Assembly (NCBI RefSeq): GCF_000196875.2
Contig: NC_014532.2
Span: forward strand, 1,054,001 to 1,118,000
Direction of reading: 5' to 3'
From: Halomonas elongata DSM 2581
Lineage (GTDB): Bacteria; Pseudomonadota; Gammaproteobacteria; Pseudomonadales; Halomonadaceae
Length of the DNA: 64,000 nucleotides
A model generated the notes under the pieces. The model worked only from the letters and a program-made list of their open reading frames with translations. It was not told the origin of the DNA and did not search any database. Made by a program: the position numbers and the translations under genes. Position 1 is the stretch's first letter. Each line of letters starts with the position of its first letter. Of the stretch, positions 53,972 to 62,981 are shown one piece after another.

Positions 53972-55053
53972 AGGATGACGAGACACGCCGGGTGTTGATC
54001 ATGGCCGGAGGCACCGGTGGGCATGTGATTCCCGCCCTGTCGCTGGCCGCCGCGCTCGCCGAACGCGGCGTCGAGGTGCAGTGGCTGGGCAGTCCGCGAG
54101 GTATCGAGAATCGTCTGGTGCCGGAGGCCGGCATCCCGTTGCATCGCATCGCGGTGAGCGGACTGCGCGGCAAGGGCGTGACCGGTTGGCTGGCGGCGCC
54201 CTGGCGACTGGTGCGGGCGATTCTCCAGGCGCGCCGGGTGGTGCGCGATTTCGATCCGCAGCTGGTGGTGGGACTCGGGGGCTTCGCCAGTGGTCCCGGC
54301 GGGCTGGCCGCCTGGCTTGCTCGCCGCCCCCTGGTGATCCATGAGCAGAATGCCGTGGCCGGCCTGACGAACCGCGTATTGTCGCGACTGGCCAAGCGTA
54401 CCTTTGCGGCCTTCCCCCAGGCATTTCCGGGGCGCGGCGAGGTGGTCGGCAACCCGGTGCGTGCCGAGATCGCCGCGCTCGGCGATCATCCCCGCGAGGC
54501 GGCGACGATGCGCGAGCGACCCCTGCGCCTGCTGGTGGTCGGCGGATCGCTGGGCGCCCAGGCCCTGAACGAACGACTTCCCGAGGCGCTGGCGACGCTT
54601 TCGGTCGAGCGCCGCCCCGAGGTATGTCACCAGGCAGGCCGTGACAAGGACGAAGCGACCCGGGCACGCTATGACGAACACGCCGTACAGGCACGGGTCC
54701 CGGCCTTCATCGACGATATGGCCGAGGCCTATGACTGGGCCGACCTGGTGGTGTGCCGTGCCGGTGCCCTGACGGTGGCGGAACTGGCGGCGGCCGCCAA
54801 GCCGGCGCTGTTCGTGCCGTTTCCGCACGCGGTGGACGACCACCAGACCGCCAATGCCGCGGCGCTGGTCGAGGAGGGCGCCGCTTCGCTGATGCCCCAG
54901 GATGAGATGAGCGTGGCGGCGCTGGCCGAACGCCTGGCGACGCTGCTGGATCCCGATACATTGGCCGCCATGGCCTCGCAGGCCCGGCGCTGCGCGCGCC
55001 TCGATGCCATGGAACGCCTGGCGGCCGGCTGCATGGAGACAGGTTTTGAGTGA
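53968..55053 (+). CDS. murG: UDP-GlcNAc: lipid I N-acetylglucosaminyltransferase MurG
   Basis: MurG adds GlcNAc to lipid I to form lipid II on the cytoplasmic face. The 361-residue GT-B protein has [86 protein letters not shown], and [22 protein letters not shown] in the donor-binding half. It overlaps ftsW by four bases and murC by eight if murC starts at TTG 55046. Confidence 0.96.
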   Translation: MKDDETRRVLIMAGGTGGHVIPALSLAAALAERGVEVQWLGSPRGIENRLVPEAGIPLHRIAVSGLRGKGVTGWLAAPWRLVRAILQARRVVRDFDPQLVVGLGGFASGPGGLAAWLARRPLVIHEQNAVAGLTNRVLSRLAKRTFAAFPQAFPGRGEVVGNPVRAEIAALGDHPREAATMRERPLRLLVVGGSLGAQALNERLPEALATLSVERRPEVCHQAGRDKDEATRARYDEHAVQARVPAFIDDMAEAYDWADLVVCRAGALTVAELAAAAKPALFVPFPHAVDDHQTANAAALVEEGAASLMPQDEMSVAALAERLATLLDPDTLAAMASQARRCARLDAMERLAAGCMETGFE

Positions 55054-56527
55054 TGACAGACTAGGACCGGTCCCCGGTCAGGCGAATCCGCCGCGCCATG
55101 GGCGTGGTCTGGGAATGCGTCGTATCCGGCGCATTCATTTCGTCGGCATCGGCGGTGCCGGCATGTGCGGCATCGCCGAGGTGCTGGCCAATCAGGGGTA
55201 TGCGGTCAGCGGCAGTGACCTCAAGCCTTCGCCGGTGGTGACGCGTCTGCGCGAGTGCGGTATCACGGTCGCCATCGGGCATGCCGAGGAGAACGCCCGG
55301 GATGCCGATGTCGTGGTGGTTTCGACCGCCGTCGACGAGACCAATCCCGAGATCCGCTGGGCCCAGCAGCATCGCATACCGGTAGTGCGCCGGGCCGAGA
55401 TGCTCGCCGAACTGATGCGTTTCCGTCACGGCATTGCCGTGGCCGGCACCCATGGCAAGACGACCACGACCAGCCTGACGGCGACGCTGCTCGGCGAAGG
55501 AGGGCTCGACCCGACCTTCGTGATCGGCGGTCGGCTGACCAGTGCCGGTGTCAACGCGCGTCTGGGGGAGGGCGACTATCTGGTGGCAGAGGCCGACGAG
55601 TCCGATGCCTCCTTCCTGCACCTGCAGCCCATGGTGGCCATCGTCACCAACATCGATGCCGATCACATGGCGACCTATGGCGGCGACTTCGAACGGCTCA
55701 AGGGCACCTTCATCGAGTTCCTGCACAACCTGCCGTTCTACGGTCTGGCGGTGCTGTGCATCGATGACGCCAATGTGCGCGGGCTGATCGAGAGGGTCAA
55801 TCGCCAGTTCGTTACCTACGGGTTCAGCGAGGATGCCGATTATCGTCTCGAGAACTTCGTGCAGCATGGCGGCGAGGTAAGCTTCATCGCGCGTCGCCCC
55901 GATGGGCTGGCCCCGCTCGAAGTGCGGTTGGCCATGCCGGGCGAGCACAATGCCTTGAATGCCATGGCCGCCATCGCGGTGGCCAGCGACGCGGGGGTCG
56001 AGGATGCGGCCATCCTGCGTGGCCTGGCGAGCTTTGCCGGGGTCGGCCGTCGCTTCCAGGTGCACGGCCACTTCGCCTCACCGCAAGGCGAGGGCGAGGT
56101 CATGCTGGTGGATGATTACGGCCATCATCCCCGGGAAGTGGAAATGGTCATCAAGGCGGTCCGGGAAGGGTGGCCCGAGCGGCGTCTGGTGATGCTCTAC
56201 CAACCGCATCGCTATTCGCGCACTCGCGATCTGTTCGAGGATTTCGTGCGGGTGCTGGCGGGTGTCGATACGCTGCTGCTGCTGGATGTCTACAGTGCCG
56301 GCGAGTCGCCGCTGCCAGGTGCCGACGGCCGTACCCTGGCGGGCTCCATTCGTCAGCGTGGCGAAGTCGACCCCATCTTCGTGCAGGACAAGAGCGAGCT
56401 GCCGGAGTTGCTGGCCAAGGTGCTGCGCCCCGGTGATATCCTGATCACGCAAGGGGCGGGTGATGTGGGCGGTATTTCCCAGAAGTTGTCCGATGCCCGG
56501 CTGGTGCTTGACGAGGTGACGCTATGA
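55046..56527 (+). CDS. murC: UDP-N-acetylmuramate: L-alanine ligase
   Basis: MurC adds the first stem-peptide residue, L-Ala, to UDP-MurNAc. Motifs: [35 protein letters not shown], the P-loop [48 protein letters not shown], and [21 protein letters not shown] chose TTG at 55046: GGAG lies seven bases upstream, it overlaps the murG stop as neighbours do, and it gives 493 residues, near the E. coli length, with the short leader other MurC proteins have before [12 protein letters not shown] at 55115 is the first standard start but has a poor ribosome-binding site. Confidence 0.93.
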   Translation: MSDDRLGPVPGQANPPRHGRGLGMRRIRRIHFVGIGGAGMCGIAEVLANQGYAVSGSDLKPSPVVTRLRECGITVAIGHAEENARDADVVVVSTAVDETNPEIRWAQQHRIPVVRRAEMLAELMRFRHGIAVAGTHGKTTTTSLTATLLGEGGLDPTFVIGGRLTSAGVNARLGEGDYLVAEADESDASFLHLQPMVAIVTNIDADHMATYGGDFERLKGTFIEFLHNLPFYGLAVLCIDDANVRGLIERVNRQFVTYGFSEDADYRLENFVQHGGEVSFIARRPDGLAPLEVRLAMPGEHNALNAMAAIAVASDAGVEDAAILRGLASFAGVGRRFQVHGHFASPQGEGEVMLVDDYGHHPREVEMVIKAVREGWPERRLVMLYQPHRYSRTRDLFEDFVRVLAGVDTLLLLDVYSAGESPLPGADGRTLAGSIRQRGEVDPIFVQDKSELPELLAKVLRPGDILITQGAGDVGGISQKLSDARLVLDEVTL

Positions 56528-57441
56528 CGATCGACCATGGACGGGTAGTGGTGCTTTACGGCGGGGATTCCGCCGAACGTGAAGTGTCGCTGAAAAGCGG
56601 CGAGGCAATATTGGCGGCGCTCCAGCGTGGCGGTGTGGCGCCGATCGCCTTCGATCCGGCAGAAGGCGGGTTGGCAGGGCTCGAGGCCCTGGCGCCGGAT
56701 CGGGTGTTCATCGCCTTGCATGGCCGGGGCGGAGAGGACGGGACCCTGCAGGGTGCCCTGGACTTGCTGGGCATTCCCTACACCGGCAGTGGCGTGCTGG
56801 CCTCGGCGCTGGGCATGGACAAGCAGCGCACCAAGCTGGTCTGGCAGGCCCTTGGGCTGCCGACGCCCGAGTGCGTGATGCTGAATGCCGAATCCGACTG
56901 GAACGCGGTGGTCGAGCGGCTCGGCTTGCCGCTGATCGTCAAGCCGGTCCACGAGGGCTCGACCCTGGGAATCACCATCGTCGATAGTGCCGAAACCCTG
57001 GCGGCGGCCTACCGGGATGCGGCGCGCTATGATGCGCGGGTCATGGCCGAGCGTTTCATTCAAGGCGAGGAATATACGGTGTCGCTGCTCGGCGACGAGG
57101 CGCTGCCGGCGATCCGCGTGGAAGTGCCGAGCGGTTTCTATGATTACGAAGCCAAGTACCTGTCCGACGAGACGCTTTACCACCTGCCATGCGGTCTGTC
57201 GGAAACGGATGAGAAGGCCTTGGCCGAGTTGTGTCGCGAGGCTTTCGAGGCCGTCGGTTGCCGTGGCTGGGGCCGCGTGGATGTCATGCGCGATGACCAG
57301 GGCCGTTTCTGGCTGCTCGAGGTCAATACCGTGCCGGGCATGACCGATCACAGTCTGGTGCCCCAGGCCGCGGCGCATGCCGGTATCGATTTCGATACCC
57401 TGGTGCTGCGCATTCTCGACACCGCCGGGCGGTGCGACTGA
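56524..57441 (+). CDS. ddl: D-alanine: D-alanine ligase
   Basis: Ddl makes the D-Ala-D-Ala dipeptide used by MurF. The 305-residue ATP-grasp protein has [75 protein letters not shown], and the metal-binding [21 protein letters not shown]. It is the DdlB form found in division clusters. ATG overlaps the murC stop (ATGA), and ftsQ starts one base after its stop. Confidence 0.96.
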   Translation: MTIDHGRVVVLYGGDSAEREVSLKSGEAILAALQRGGVAPIAFDPAEGGLAGLEALAPDRVFIALHGRGGEDGTLQGALDLLGIPYTGSGVLASALGMDKQRTKLVWQALGLPTPECVMLNAESDWNAVVERLGLPLIVKPVHEGSTLGITIVDSAETLAAAYRDAARYDARVMAERFIQGEEYTVSLLGDEALPAIRVEVPSGFYDYEAKYLSDETLYHLPCGLSETDEKALAELCREAFEAVGCRGWGRVDVMRDDQGRFWLLEVNTVPGMTDHSLVPQAAAHAGIDFDTLVLRILDTAGRCD

Positions 57442-57442
57442 C

Positions 57443-58168
57443 ATGGCGCGTCGTTCCTCCCTCATCGGTCTGCTGCTGCTGGCGCTCTTGCTCGGCGCCG
57501 GTGGCCGCGCCCTGTGGTTGTGGCTGGATCGTCCCATCGAACGGGTGTCGATCAGGGGCGAACTGCACCATGTCAGCGCCGATTATCTGCGCAACAAGCT
57601 GGCACCGCTCGTCCAGGGTCAGACCTGGTTGTCGGTGGATATCGATGCCATGCGCGAGCAGGCTCGGGAGATCGGCTGGTTGCGCGAGGTGAGGTTGCAT
57701 CGTGAGTGGCCCAATGCCCTGCGCTTCGAACTGGAGGAGCAGGTGCCGGTGGCGCGCTGGAACGATGACCGGCTGCTCAATGCCGAGGGTGAACCCTTTG
57801 ACTTCACTCCCGTGACCCCGCCGGAGGGGCTTCCGGACTTGTCCGGCCCCGAAGGCAGTGGTGCCGAGGTGCTGGCTTATCACGATCAATTGGTGTCGCG
57901 TTTTGCCGACCAGCATCTCGATGTACGCCAGTTGCGGCTCGAACCCAGGGGGGCCTGGCGTTTCCAACTGGACGATGGTGTCTGGGTGATGCTGGGCCGG
58001 AATCACCGGGCAGGGCGCCTGGAACGATTCGAGGCCGCCTGGCGTCGAGAGCTTGGTGAATGGGCGTCGCACATTCGCTACATCGATCTTCGTTATCCCA
58101 ATGGTGTTGCCGTTGCCTGGCATGGTGAAACCGAACCCGTCGAAGGCGATTCCGAAGTCGAAGGTTGA
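57443..58168 (+). CDS. ftsQ: Cell-division protein FtsQ
   Basis: FtsQ is the bitopic divisome protein that recruits FtsLB and later components. The 241-residue protein has one membrane helix (LIGLLLLALLLGAGGRALWLWL), a POTRA domain (PIERVSIRGELHHVSADYLRNKLAPLVQGQTWLSVDIDAMREQAREIGWLREVRLHREWPNALRFELEEQVPVARW) and the beta domain ending IRYIDLRYPNGVAVAW. A charged acidic tail follows. ftsA is unusually far away, 198 bp downstream. Confidence 0.95.
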   Translation: MARRSSLIGLLLLALLLGAGGRALWLWLDRPIERVSIRGELHHVSADYLRNKLAPLVQGQTWLSVDIDAMREQAREIGWLREVRLHREWPNALRFELEEQVPVARWNDDRLLNAEGEPFDFTPVTPPEGLPDLSGPEGSGAEVLAYHDQLVSRFADQHLDVRQLRLEPRGAWRFQLDDGVWVMLGRNHRAGRLERFEAAWRRELGEWASHIRYIDLRYPNGVAVAWHGETEPVEGDSEVEG

Positions 58169-58290
58169 AGGCTCGGGGGTACGAATCGTCCGCCCGACGT
58201 GGCCTGGGGGTATTCCTTTAATGCGAAAATAGCCGTATCGTTGAGGGCCGTTTTTCGGTTATGGGCTGGTGGAACGGCGCGAATTGTTCC

Positions 58291-58296
58291 TATAAT
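58291..58296 (+). promoter_or_regulatory. Candidate ftsA-ftsZ promoter (perfect TATAAT)
   Basis: A perfect TATAAT sits about 70 bases before the ftsA start in the 198-bp ftsQ-ftsA gap. No convincing -35 is seen at 17 bp (GGTGGA). A separate promoter would let ftsA and ftsZ be expressed independently of the upstream cluster. Confidence 0.45.
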
Positions 58297-58366
58297 TAGT
58301 CCAGCTTTTTTCGTGACAAACATGCATTTCCCCTAGCGGGTCTGGCTCGAGGAGAATTCCCGGCTC

Positions 58367-59656
58367 ATGGCAGGTCCATCCAATGTGTCCAATATGGTAG
58401 TCGGGCTGGATATCGGAACATCCAAGGTCGTGGCGATCGTGGGGCAACCCACTGACGATGGCGGAATCGAAATTGCCGGTATCGGCTCCCATCCCTCTCG
58501 AGGAATGAAGAAGGGGGTGGTGATCAATATCGAGTCCACGGTGCAGTCGATCCAGCGCGCCGTGGAAGAAGCCGAACTCATGGCCGGTTGCGATATTCAT
58601 TCCGTGTACGTGGGAATCGCCGGGAGCCATATCAGCTCGATGAATTCCGACGGTGTGGTGGCGATCAAGGAACGCGAGGTCGCCCCCTCCGATATCGATC
58701 GCGTCATCGATTCGGCCCGTGCGCGGGCCATTTCCGAGGGCCAGCGCGTCCTGCATGTGCTGCCCCAGGAGTTCGCCATCGACACCCAGGGCGGTATCCG
58801 CGAGCCCCTGGGCATGTCCGGCGTGCGCCTCGAGGCACGGGTGCATCTGGTCACCGCGGCGCTGAATGCCGTGCAGAACATCGAGAAGTGCGTGCGTCGC
58901 TGCGGACTCGATGTCGACGCCATCATCCTCGAGCAACTGGCGTCGAGCCATGCCGTGCTCACTGAGGACGAGCGGGAGCTCGGCGTGTGCGTGGTGGACA
59001 TCGGCGGCGGCACGACGGATATCGCGGTGTTTACCGAAGGGGCCATCCGCCATACGGCGGTGATCCCCATCGCCGGGGATCAGGTCACCAACGACATCGC
59101 CATGGCGTTGCGCACGCCGACCCAGCACGCCGAGGAAATCAAGGTCAAGTATGCCTGTGCCCTGACGCAGCTGGCATCCGGCGATGAAATGATCAAGGTG
59201 CCCAGTGTCGGCGACCGGGCGGCTCGCGATCTGTCGCGGCAGTCGCTGGCCGAGGTCGTCGAGCCGCGATACGAGGAACTTTTCACTCTCGTGCGCGACG
59301 AACTGCGGCGCAGCGGCTATGAGGATCTCGTGGCTGCCGGCGTGGTACTGACCGGTGGCACATCACGCATGGAAGGCGTGGTCGAACTGGCTGAAGAGAT
59401 CTTCCACATGCCGGTACGTATCGCCTGCCCGCAGAATGTCCGCGGGCTCGCCGATGTGGTGCGCAATCCGATTTATTCGACGGGGGTCGGTTTGCTACAT
59501 TACGCTCTGAATGAGACCCGTCAGGGGCTCGGCCACCAGGAGCGCGATGGCGGTCTCTCGGCGCAACCGAGACGTGGTGACGTCTCCCGGCGTGGACCAG
59601 AGGAAGGGACTCCGGCGCTGGTAAGGCTCAAGAGCTGGTTCAAAGGAAATTTCTGA
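58367..59656 (+). CDS. ftsA: Cell-division actin homologue FtsA
   Basis: FtsA tethers FtsZ to the membrane and activates the divisome. The 429-residue protein has [23 protein letters not shown] at the N-terminus, the 1C domain ([28 protein letters not shown]), [39 protein letters not shown], and [23 protein letters not shown]. The C-terminal membrane-targeting amphipathic helix ([11 protein letters not shown]) is intact. GAGGAG precedes the ATG. ftsZ follows after 34 bp. Confidence 0.96.
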   Translation: MAGPSNVSNMVVGLDIGTSKVVAIVGQPTDDGGIEIAGIGSHPSRGMKKGVVINIESTVQSIQRAVEEAELMAGCDIHSVYVGIAGSHISSMNSDGVVAIKEREVAPSDIDRVIDSARARAISEGQRVLHVLPQEFAIDTQGGIREPLGMSGVRLEARVHLVTAALNAVQNIEKCVRRCGLDVDAIILEQLASSHAVLTEDERELGVCVVDIGGGTTDIAVFTEGAIRHTAVIPIAGDQVTNDIAMALRTPTQHAEEIKVKYACALTQLASGDEMIKVPSVGDRAARDLSRQSLAEVVEPRYEELFTLVRDELRRSGYEDLVAAGVVLTGGTSRMEGVVELAEEIFHMPVRIACPQNVRGLADVVRNPIYSTGVGLLHYALNETRQGLGHQERDGGLSAQPRRGDVSRRGPEEGTPALVRLKSWFKGNF

Positions 59657-59690
59657 CAGGGCCGCCCGAGCGGTCCAGGAGACGGGGCTA

Positions 59691-60878
59691 ATGTTCGAAT
59701 TAGTGGATAGCGCACCTTCTAGCAGTGCGGTTATCAAGGTGATCGGTGTCGGTGGCGGCGGTGGCAATGCCGTCAACCACATGGTCGAGAGCAGCATCGA
59801 AGGCGTGGAGTTCATCTGTGCCAATACCGATGCCCAGGCGCTGAAGAGCGTGTCGGCCAAGACCGTTCTCCAGCTCGGCAGCGAGATCACCAAGGGCCTG
59901 GGAGCTGGTGCCAGCCCCGAGGTCGGTCGCCAGGCGGCCATGGAGGATCGCGAGCGCATCGCCGAGTTGCTGGGTGGCGCCGACATGGTCTTCATCACTG
60001 CCGGCATGGGCGGTGGCACCGGAACCGGCGGCGCGCCGGTGGTGGCGCAGGTCGCCAAGGAACTCGGCATCCTCACCGTCGCGGTGGTGACTCGTCCCTT
60101 CCCCTTCGAGGGGCCCAAGCGGATGCGTTCCGCCGAGGAGGGCATGAAGGAGCTCTCCGAGCATGTCGACTCGCTGATCACCATCCCCAACGAGAAGCTG
60201 CTGTCGGTGCTGGGCAAGAGCGCGAGCCTGTTGTCGGCCTTCAGCGCCGCCAATGATGTCCTGCTCGGTGCCGTTCAGGGTATCGCCGAGCTGATCACCA
60301 GCCCCGGCATCATCAACGTCGACTTTGCCGACGTGCGTACCGTGATGTCCGAAATGGGCATGGCGATGATGGGCACGGGGGGAGCAACCGGCGAGAATCG
60401 TGCCCGCGAGGCGGCCGAGAAGGCCATTCGCAGCCCCTTGCTCGAGGACATCGATCTGCACGGTGCCCGGGGTATCCTGGTCAACATCACGGCCGGCCCG
60501 GACCTCTCCATCGGGGAGTTCAACGATGTGGGTGCCACGGTCCAGGAGTTCGCTTCCCAGGATGCGACCATCGTCGTCGGTACTTCCATCGACATGGAGA
60601 TGAGCGACGAGCTGCGTGTCACCGTGGTGGCTGCCGGTCTGGATGGTCAGCGTCAGGCGCCTTCAGCCAGCCGCGAGACGGCAACCCGTCGCAGCGATGC
60701 GGCCGCGGTGCGTCAGCAGGCAGCCGCCAGTCGCGCCCAGCAGAATCGCTCTGCCGCCGCGTCCAAGCCCGAGCCGCAGGACTCGCCGCGTTCGCAGCCG
60801 CAGCCGGAAGCGCGCAAGTCCCAGGAGCTGGATGACTATCTGGATATTCCGGCCTTCCTGCGCCGTCAGGCCGATTGA
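59691..60878 (+). CDS. ftsZ: Cell-division tubulin homologue FtsZ
   Basis: FtsZ polymerises into the Z ring at midcell. The 395-residue protein has the tubulin signature GGGTGTG (residues 107-113, in [16 protein letters not shown]), [18 protein letters not shown], the T7-loop [20 protein letters not shown] with catalytic Asp, a Gln/Arg/Ser-rich linker of about 55 residues, and the conserved C-terminal peptide [15 protein letters not shown] that binds FtsA, ZipA and others. lpxC follows after 113 bp with its own promoter. Confidence 0.98.
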   Translation: MFELVDSAPSSSAVIKVIGVGGGGGNAVNHMVESSIEGVEFICANTDAQALKSVSAKTVLQLGSEITKGLGAGASPEVGRQAAMEDRERIAELLGGADMVFITAGMGGGTGTGGAPVVAQVAKELGILTVAVVTRPFPFEGPKRMRSAEEGMKELSEHVDSLITIPNEKLLSVLGKSASLLSAFSAANDVLLGAVQGIAELITSPGIINVDFADVRTVMSEMGMAMMGTGGATGENRAREAAEKAIRSPLLEDIDLHGARGILVNITAGPDLSIGEFNDVGATVQEFASQDATIVVGTSIDMEMSDELRVTVVAAGLDGQRQAPSASRETATRRSDAAAVRQQAAASRAQQNRSAAASKPEPQDSPRSQPQPEARKSQELDDYLDIPAFLRRQAD

Positions 60879-60922
60879 CGCGGGCTATCGTTCGCATAGG
60901 CAGTGGTCGATGATGTTATTTT

Positions 60923-60951
60923 TTGTTGAAACGTGCGTTCGGTGTTATAGT
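60923..60951 (+). promoter_or_regulatory. Candidate lpxC promoter
   Basis: TTGTTG (60923-60928) and TATAGT (60946-60951) are 17 bp apart in the AT-rich ftsZ-lpxC spacer, placing transcription start about 34 bases before lpxC. No terminator stem is obvious after ftsZ, so read-through is also likely. Confidence 0.5.
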
Positions 60952-60991
60952 GAACGGTGTTTGATAATCAACGACTGCCTGGCGAACGCCC

Positions 60992-61903
60992 ATGATTAGA
61001 CAACGCACGCTCAAGAACGTCATTCGCGCCACTGGCGTCGGCCTGCATTCGGGCAAGAAGGTCTACCTGACCCTGCGCCCTGCACCCGTCGACACTGGCA
61101 TTGTCTTCGTGCGCACCGACCTGGAGCCCGAAGTTCAAATTCCGGCCCGTGCCGAGAACGTCACCGACACGACCCTGTGTACGGCCCTGTCCCAGGACGG
61201 TGTCAAGGTGGCGACCGTCGAGCACCTGATGTCCGCCCTGGCCGGACTCGGCATCGACAATGCCTATGTCGATGTCAGCGCGCCCGAGGTGCCGATCATG
61301 GACGGCAGCGCCGGGCCCTTCGTGTTTCTCATCCAGTCGGCGGGCATCGCCGAGCAGGATGCGCCGAAGCAATTCATCCGCATCAAGCGCGAAGTGGTGG
61401 TGCGCGACGGCGACAAGGAAGCGATGTTCCTGCCTTATCAGGGCTTCAAGGTTTCCTTCGCCATCGACTTCGATCATCCGGTGTTCGAAGAGCAGAAGCA
61501 GACCGCCACGGTCGATTTCTCCACGACGTCTTTCGTCAAGGAAGTGTCGCGAGCCCGTACGTTCGGCTTCATGCGCGATCTCGAGCACCTTCGCTCGAAC
61601 AATCTGGCGCTTGGCGGCAGCCTCGACAACGCCATCGTGGTCGACGACTACCGCATCGTGAACGAAGGTGGGCTGCGCTACGACGACGAGTTCGTCAAGC
61701 ACAAGGTGCTGGATGCCATCGGTGATCTCTACCAGCTGGGCCACAGCCTGATCGGCGAGTTCCGCGGCGTGAAGTCCGGCCATGCGCTCAACAACCAGTT
61801 GTGTCGCGCCCTGATCGCCAATCCCCAGGCCTGGGAAATCGTCACTTTCGAGGATGAAACCCAGAAGGCTCCGATCTCCTACGCGGCGCCCGCCATGGCC
61901 TGA
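60992..61903 (+). CDS. lpxC: UDP-3-O-acyl-N-acetylglucosamine deacetylase
   Basis: LpxC catalyses the first committed step of lipid A synthesis. The 303-residue protein begins [32 protein letters not shown]; zinc-binding residues lie in [21 protein letters not shown] and in the [15 protein letters not shown] motif (HKxxD), and [11 protein letters not shown] contains the catalytic His. The C-terminus is APAMA; the enterobacterial FtsH-degradation tail cannot be judged from sequence alone. It is followed by a strong bidirectional hairpin. Confidence 0.97.
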   Translation: MIRQRTLKNVIRATGVGLHSGKKVYLTLRPAPVDTGIVFVRTDLEPEVQIPARAENVTDTTLCTALSQDGVKVATVEHLMSALAGLGIDNAYVDVSAPEVPIMDGSAGPFVFLIQSAGIAEQDAPKQFIRIKREVVVRDGDKEAMFLPYQGFKVSFAIDFDHPVFEEQKQTATVDFSTTSFVKEVSRARTFGFMRDLEHLRSNNLALGGSLDNAIVVDDYRIVNEGGLRYDDEFVKHKVLDAIGDLYQLGHSLIGEFRGVKSGHALNNQLCRALIANPQAWEIVTFEDETQKAPISYAAPAMA

Positions 61904-61939
61904 TGCCACGCCAGGTGTTTCGTTGCAGTGCAGTCCTTG

Positions 61940-61967
61940 ACCGCCGCCCTTGATGGGCGGCGGTTTC
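61940..61967. terminator. Terminator hairpin between lpxC and dciA
   Basis: ACCGCCGCCC-ttgat-GGGCGGCGGT is a perfect 10-bp stem followed by TTC, between convergent lpxC and dciA. The U-run is short, so efficiency may be moderate. Confidence 0.75.
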
Positions 61968-61990
61968 GCATGGGCGCGTGGTGGGGCGGT

Positions 61991-62446
61991 TCAGGATTCG
62001 GCGTGCGAGGCGAGACGTTCCAGGGCGCGTTTCAGGCGTGGGTTATCGACGTCGGCGGCACAGCTGGACAGTTCGTCGGCAGCGCGGGAGGGGAGATGGC
62101 GCGTCTGGCGCATCGGTGTCTTGGGCGGGCGGACGGGTCTGACCTTGAGGTCGAAGCCGCTGACCGCCTCGAAGCCGGCGAGTTCGTGCAGTCGCTTGAG
62201 CAGGCGCGGCTGTTCGTAACGGAGCCTCGTCAGCCAGGTGGCACGGTCGGTGATCAGGGTCAGCCGCCCCTCCCGGAAGCCACCGACGTAAAGGTGCTCG
62301 CCGAGTTCGGCGGGAAGCTGGGCCCGCAGATGAGCCTGGGCACGCTCGATCAGGCGTGCCATTCGCATCAATGATCCCAGTTCGCCCTGGCCCTCCAGGA
62401 GCCTCGACATGGGCTGGGCTCGGAACCGCTTAACCTTTATACTCAT
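61991..62446 (-). CDS. dciA: DciA-like helicase loader (DUF721)
   Basis: DciA is the ancestral bacterial loader of the replicative helicase DnaB, used where DnaC/DnaI is absent. The 151-residue product has the DUF721 core: MSRLLEGQGELGSLMRMARLIERAQAHLRAQLPAELGEHLYVGGFREGRLTLITDRATWLTRLRYEQPRLLKRLHEL, then a basic linker. I chose the ATG at 62446 (MSIKVKRFRAQ); an ATG at 62485 would add 13 residues and is less likely. A DUF721 gene between lpxC and secA is also the pseudomonad arrangement. Confidence 0.87.
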   Translation of the reverse strand: MSIKVKRFRAQPMSRLLEGQGELGSLMRMARLIERAQAHLRAQLPAELGEHLYVGGFREGRLTLITDRATWLTRLRYEQPRLLKRLHELAGFEAVSGFDLKVRPVRPPKTPMRQTRHLPSRAADELSSCAADVDNPRLKRALERLASHAES

Positions 62447-62555
62447 CAGCTTGATTCTCGGGGGCATCCCCCTGACACGATGCATGGTCGTCGCGCCGGA
62501 CGTCGGCGGCCGTTGAACAGCCAGAGCCTAGCACGCACGGGAGTTTCTCGACAGC

Positions 62556-62921
62556 ATGGCCACCACGCTCACCGCGGACACATGCGCCTCCGGGGCGCCG
62601 ACGCGACGCCCTCGAGGCGCGCCGGCACGTTGGTGGCTGGCGGGGTTGCTGGTGGGTTGCCTGTTGCCGGCCGGACTCTCCCAGGCCGAGTGGCGCCCCA
62701 TCGAGCGCGTCGTGCAGATGTGCATCCTGGCACCGGCGCTGATTCGCGCCAGTTCACAGCTCCAGGCACGGCGCCGGTCGCGCCGCCGCTGGCCCTCCCG
62801 GGTGGCGCCATGTCGCCCGACCGGACAGGCTCGCCCGGTGATTCGTCGCGAGCCGCTGCGGGCCGTTGCTGCCCATGATGTCCTGACTCGCCGTGGCCCG
62901 CCATCCTGCATCCCGGGATGA
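62556..62921 (+). CDS. Putative secretion-monitor leader peptide upstream of secA (SecM-like)
   Basis: No clear homologue is recognised. The 121-residue product has a long basic N-region, a hydrophobic stretch at about residues 27-43 (WWLAGLLVGCLLPAGLSQA) ending in a likely signal-peptidase site, an Arg-rich middle, and the C-terminus VLTRRGPPSCIPG. The R-x-G-P near the end recalls the SecM arrest core IRAGP four residues before its stop; here five residues remain after R-R-G-P-P's last Pro. The E. coli upstream arrest residues (Phe150, Trp155) are not matched. It sits 60 bp before secA, the secM position. GC3 is high, as in a real gene. ATG has GGGAG 12 bases upstream. Confidence 0.55.
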   Translation: MATTLTADTCASGAPTRRPRGAPARWWLAGLLVGCLLPAGLSQAEWRPIERVVQMCILAPALIRASSQLQARRRSRRRWPSRVAPCRPTGQARPVIRREPLRAVAAHDVLTRRGPPSCIPG

Positions 62922-62975
62922 GTGACGAAGCGGCCGTGCCCGAGTGCCGGCCGGATGCCATATGCAGTGACAGGA
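62904..62975 (+). promoter_or_regulatory. Possible anti-Shine-Dalgarno structure controlling secA
   Basis: TCCTG at 62904-62908 (the Ser-Cys codons just after the R-R-G-P-P codons) is complementary to CAGGA at 62971-62975, the secA ribosome-binding site. CTGCAT (62906-62911) can alternatively pair with ATGCAG (62962-62967) beside it, and CGGCCG (62931-62936) with CGGCCG (62948-62953) can close an inner stem. A ribosome paused at the arrest codons would cover the upstream arm and free the site. This is inferred from complementarity only. Confidence 0.4.
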
Positions 62976-62981
62976 CCCTTC

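Noticed and set aside
62480-62878. A different plus-strand frame of 132 codons overlapping the leader gene
   Set aside because: It lacks a hydrophobic signal, is Arg/Gly-rich, and has no ribosome-binding site; the frame at 62556 has the signal segment and ends nearer secA.
62909-62920. Palindrome CATCCCGGGATG at the end of the leader gene as a protein-binding operator
   Set aside because: Twelve bases of perfect palindrome are expected now and then in GC-rich DNA; it overlaps the stop codon and fits better as part of the mRNA structure before secA.
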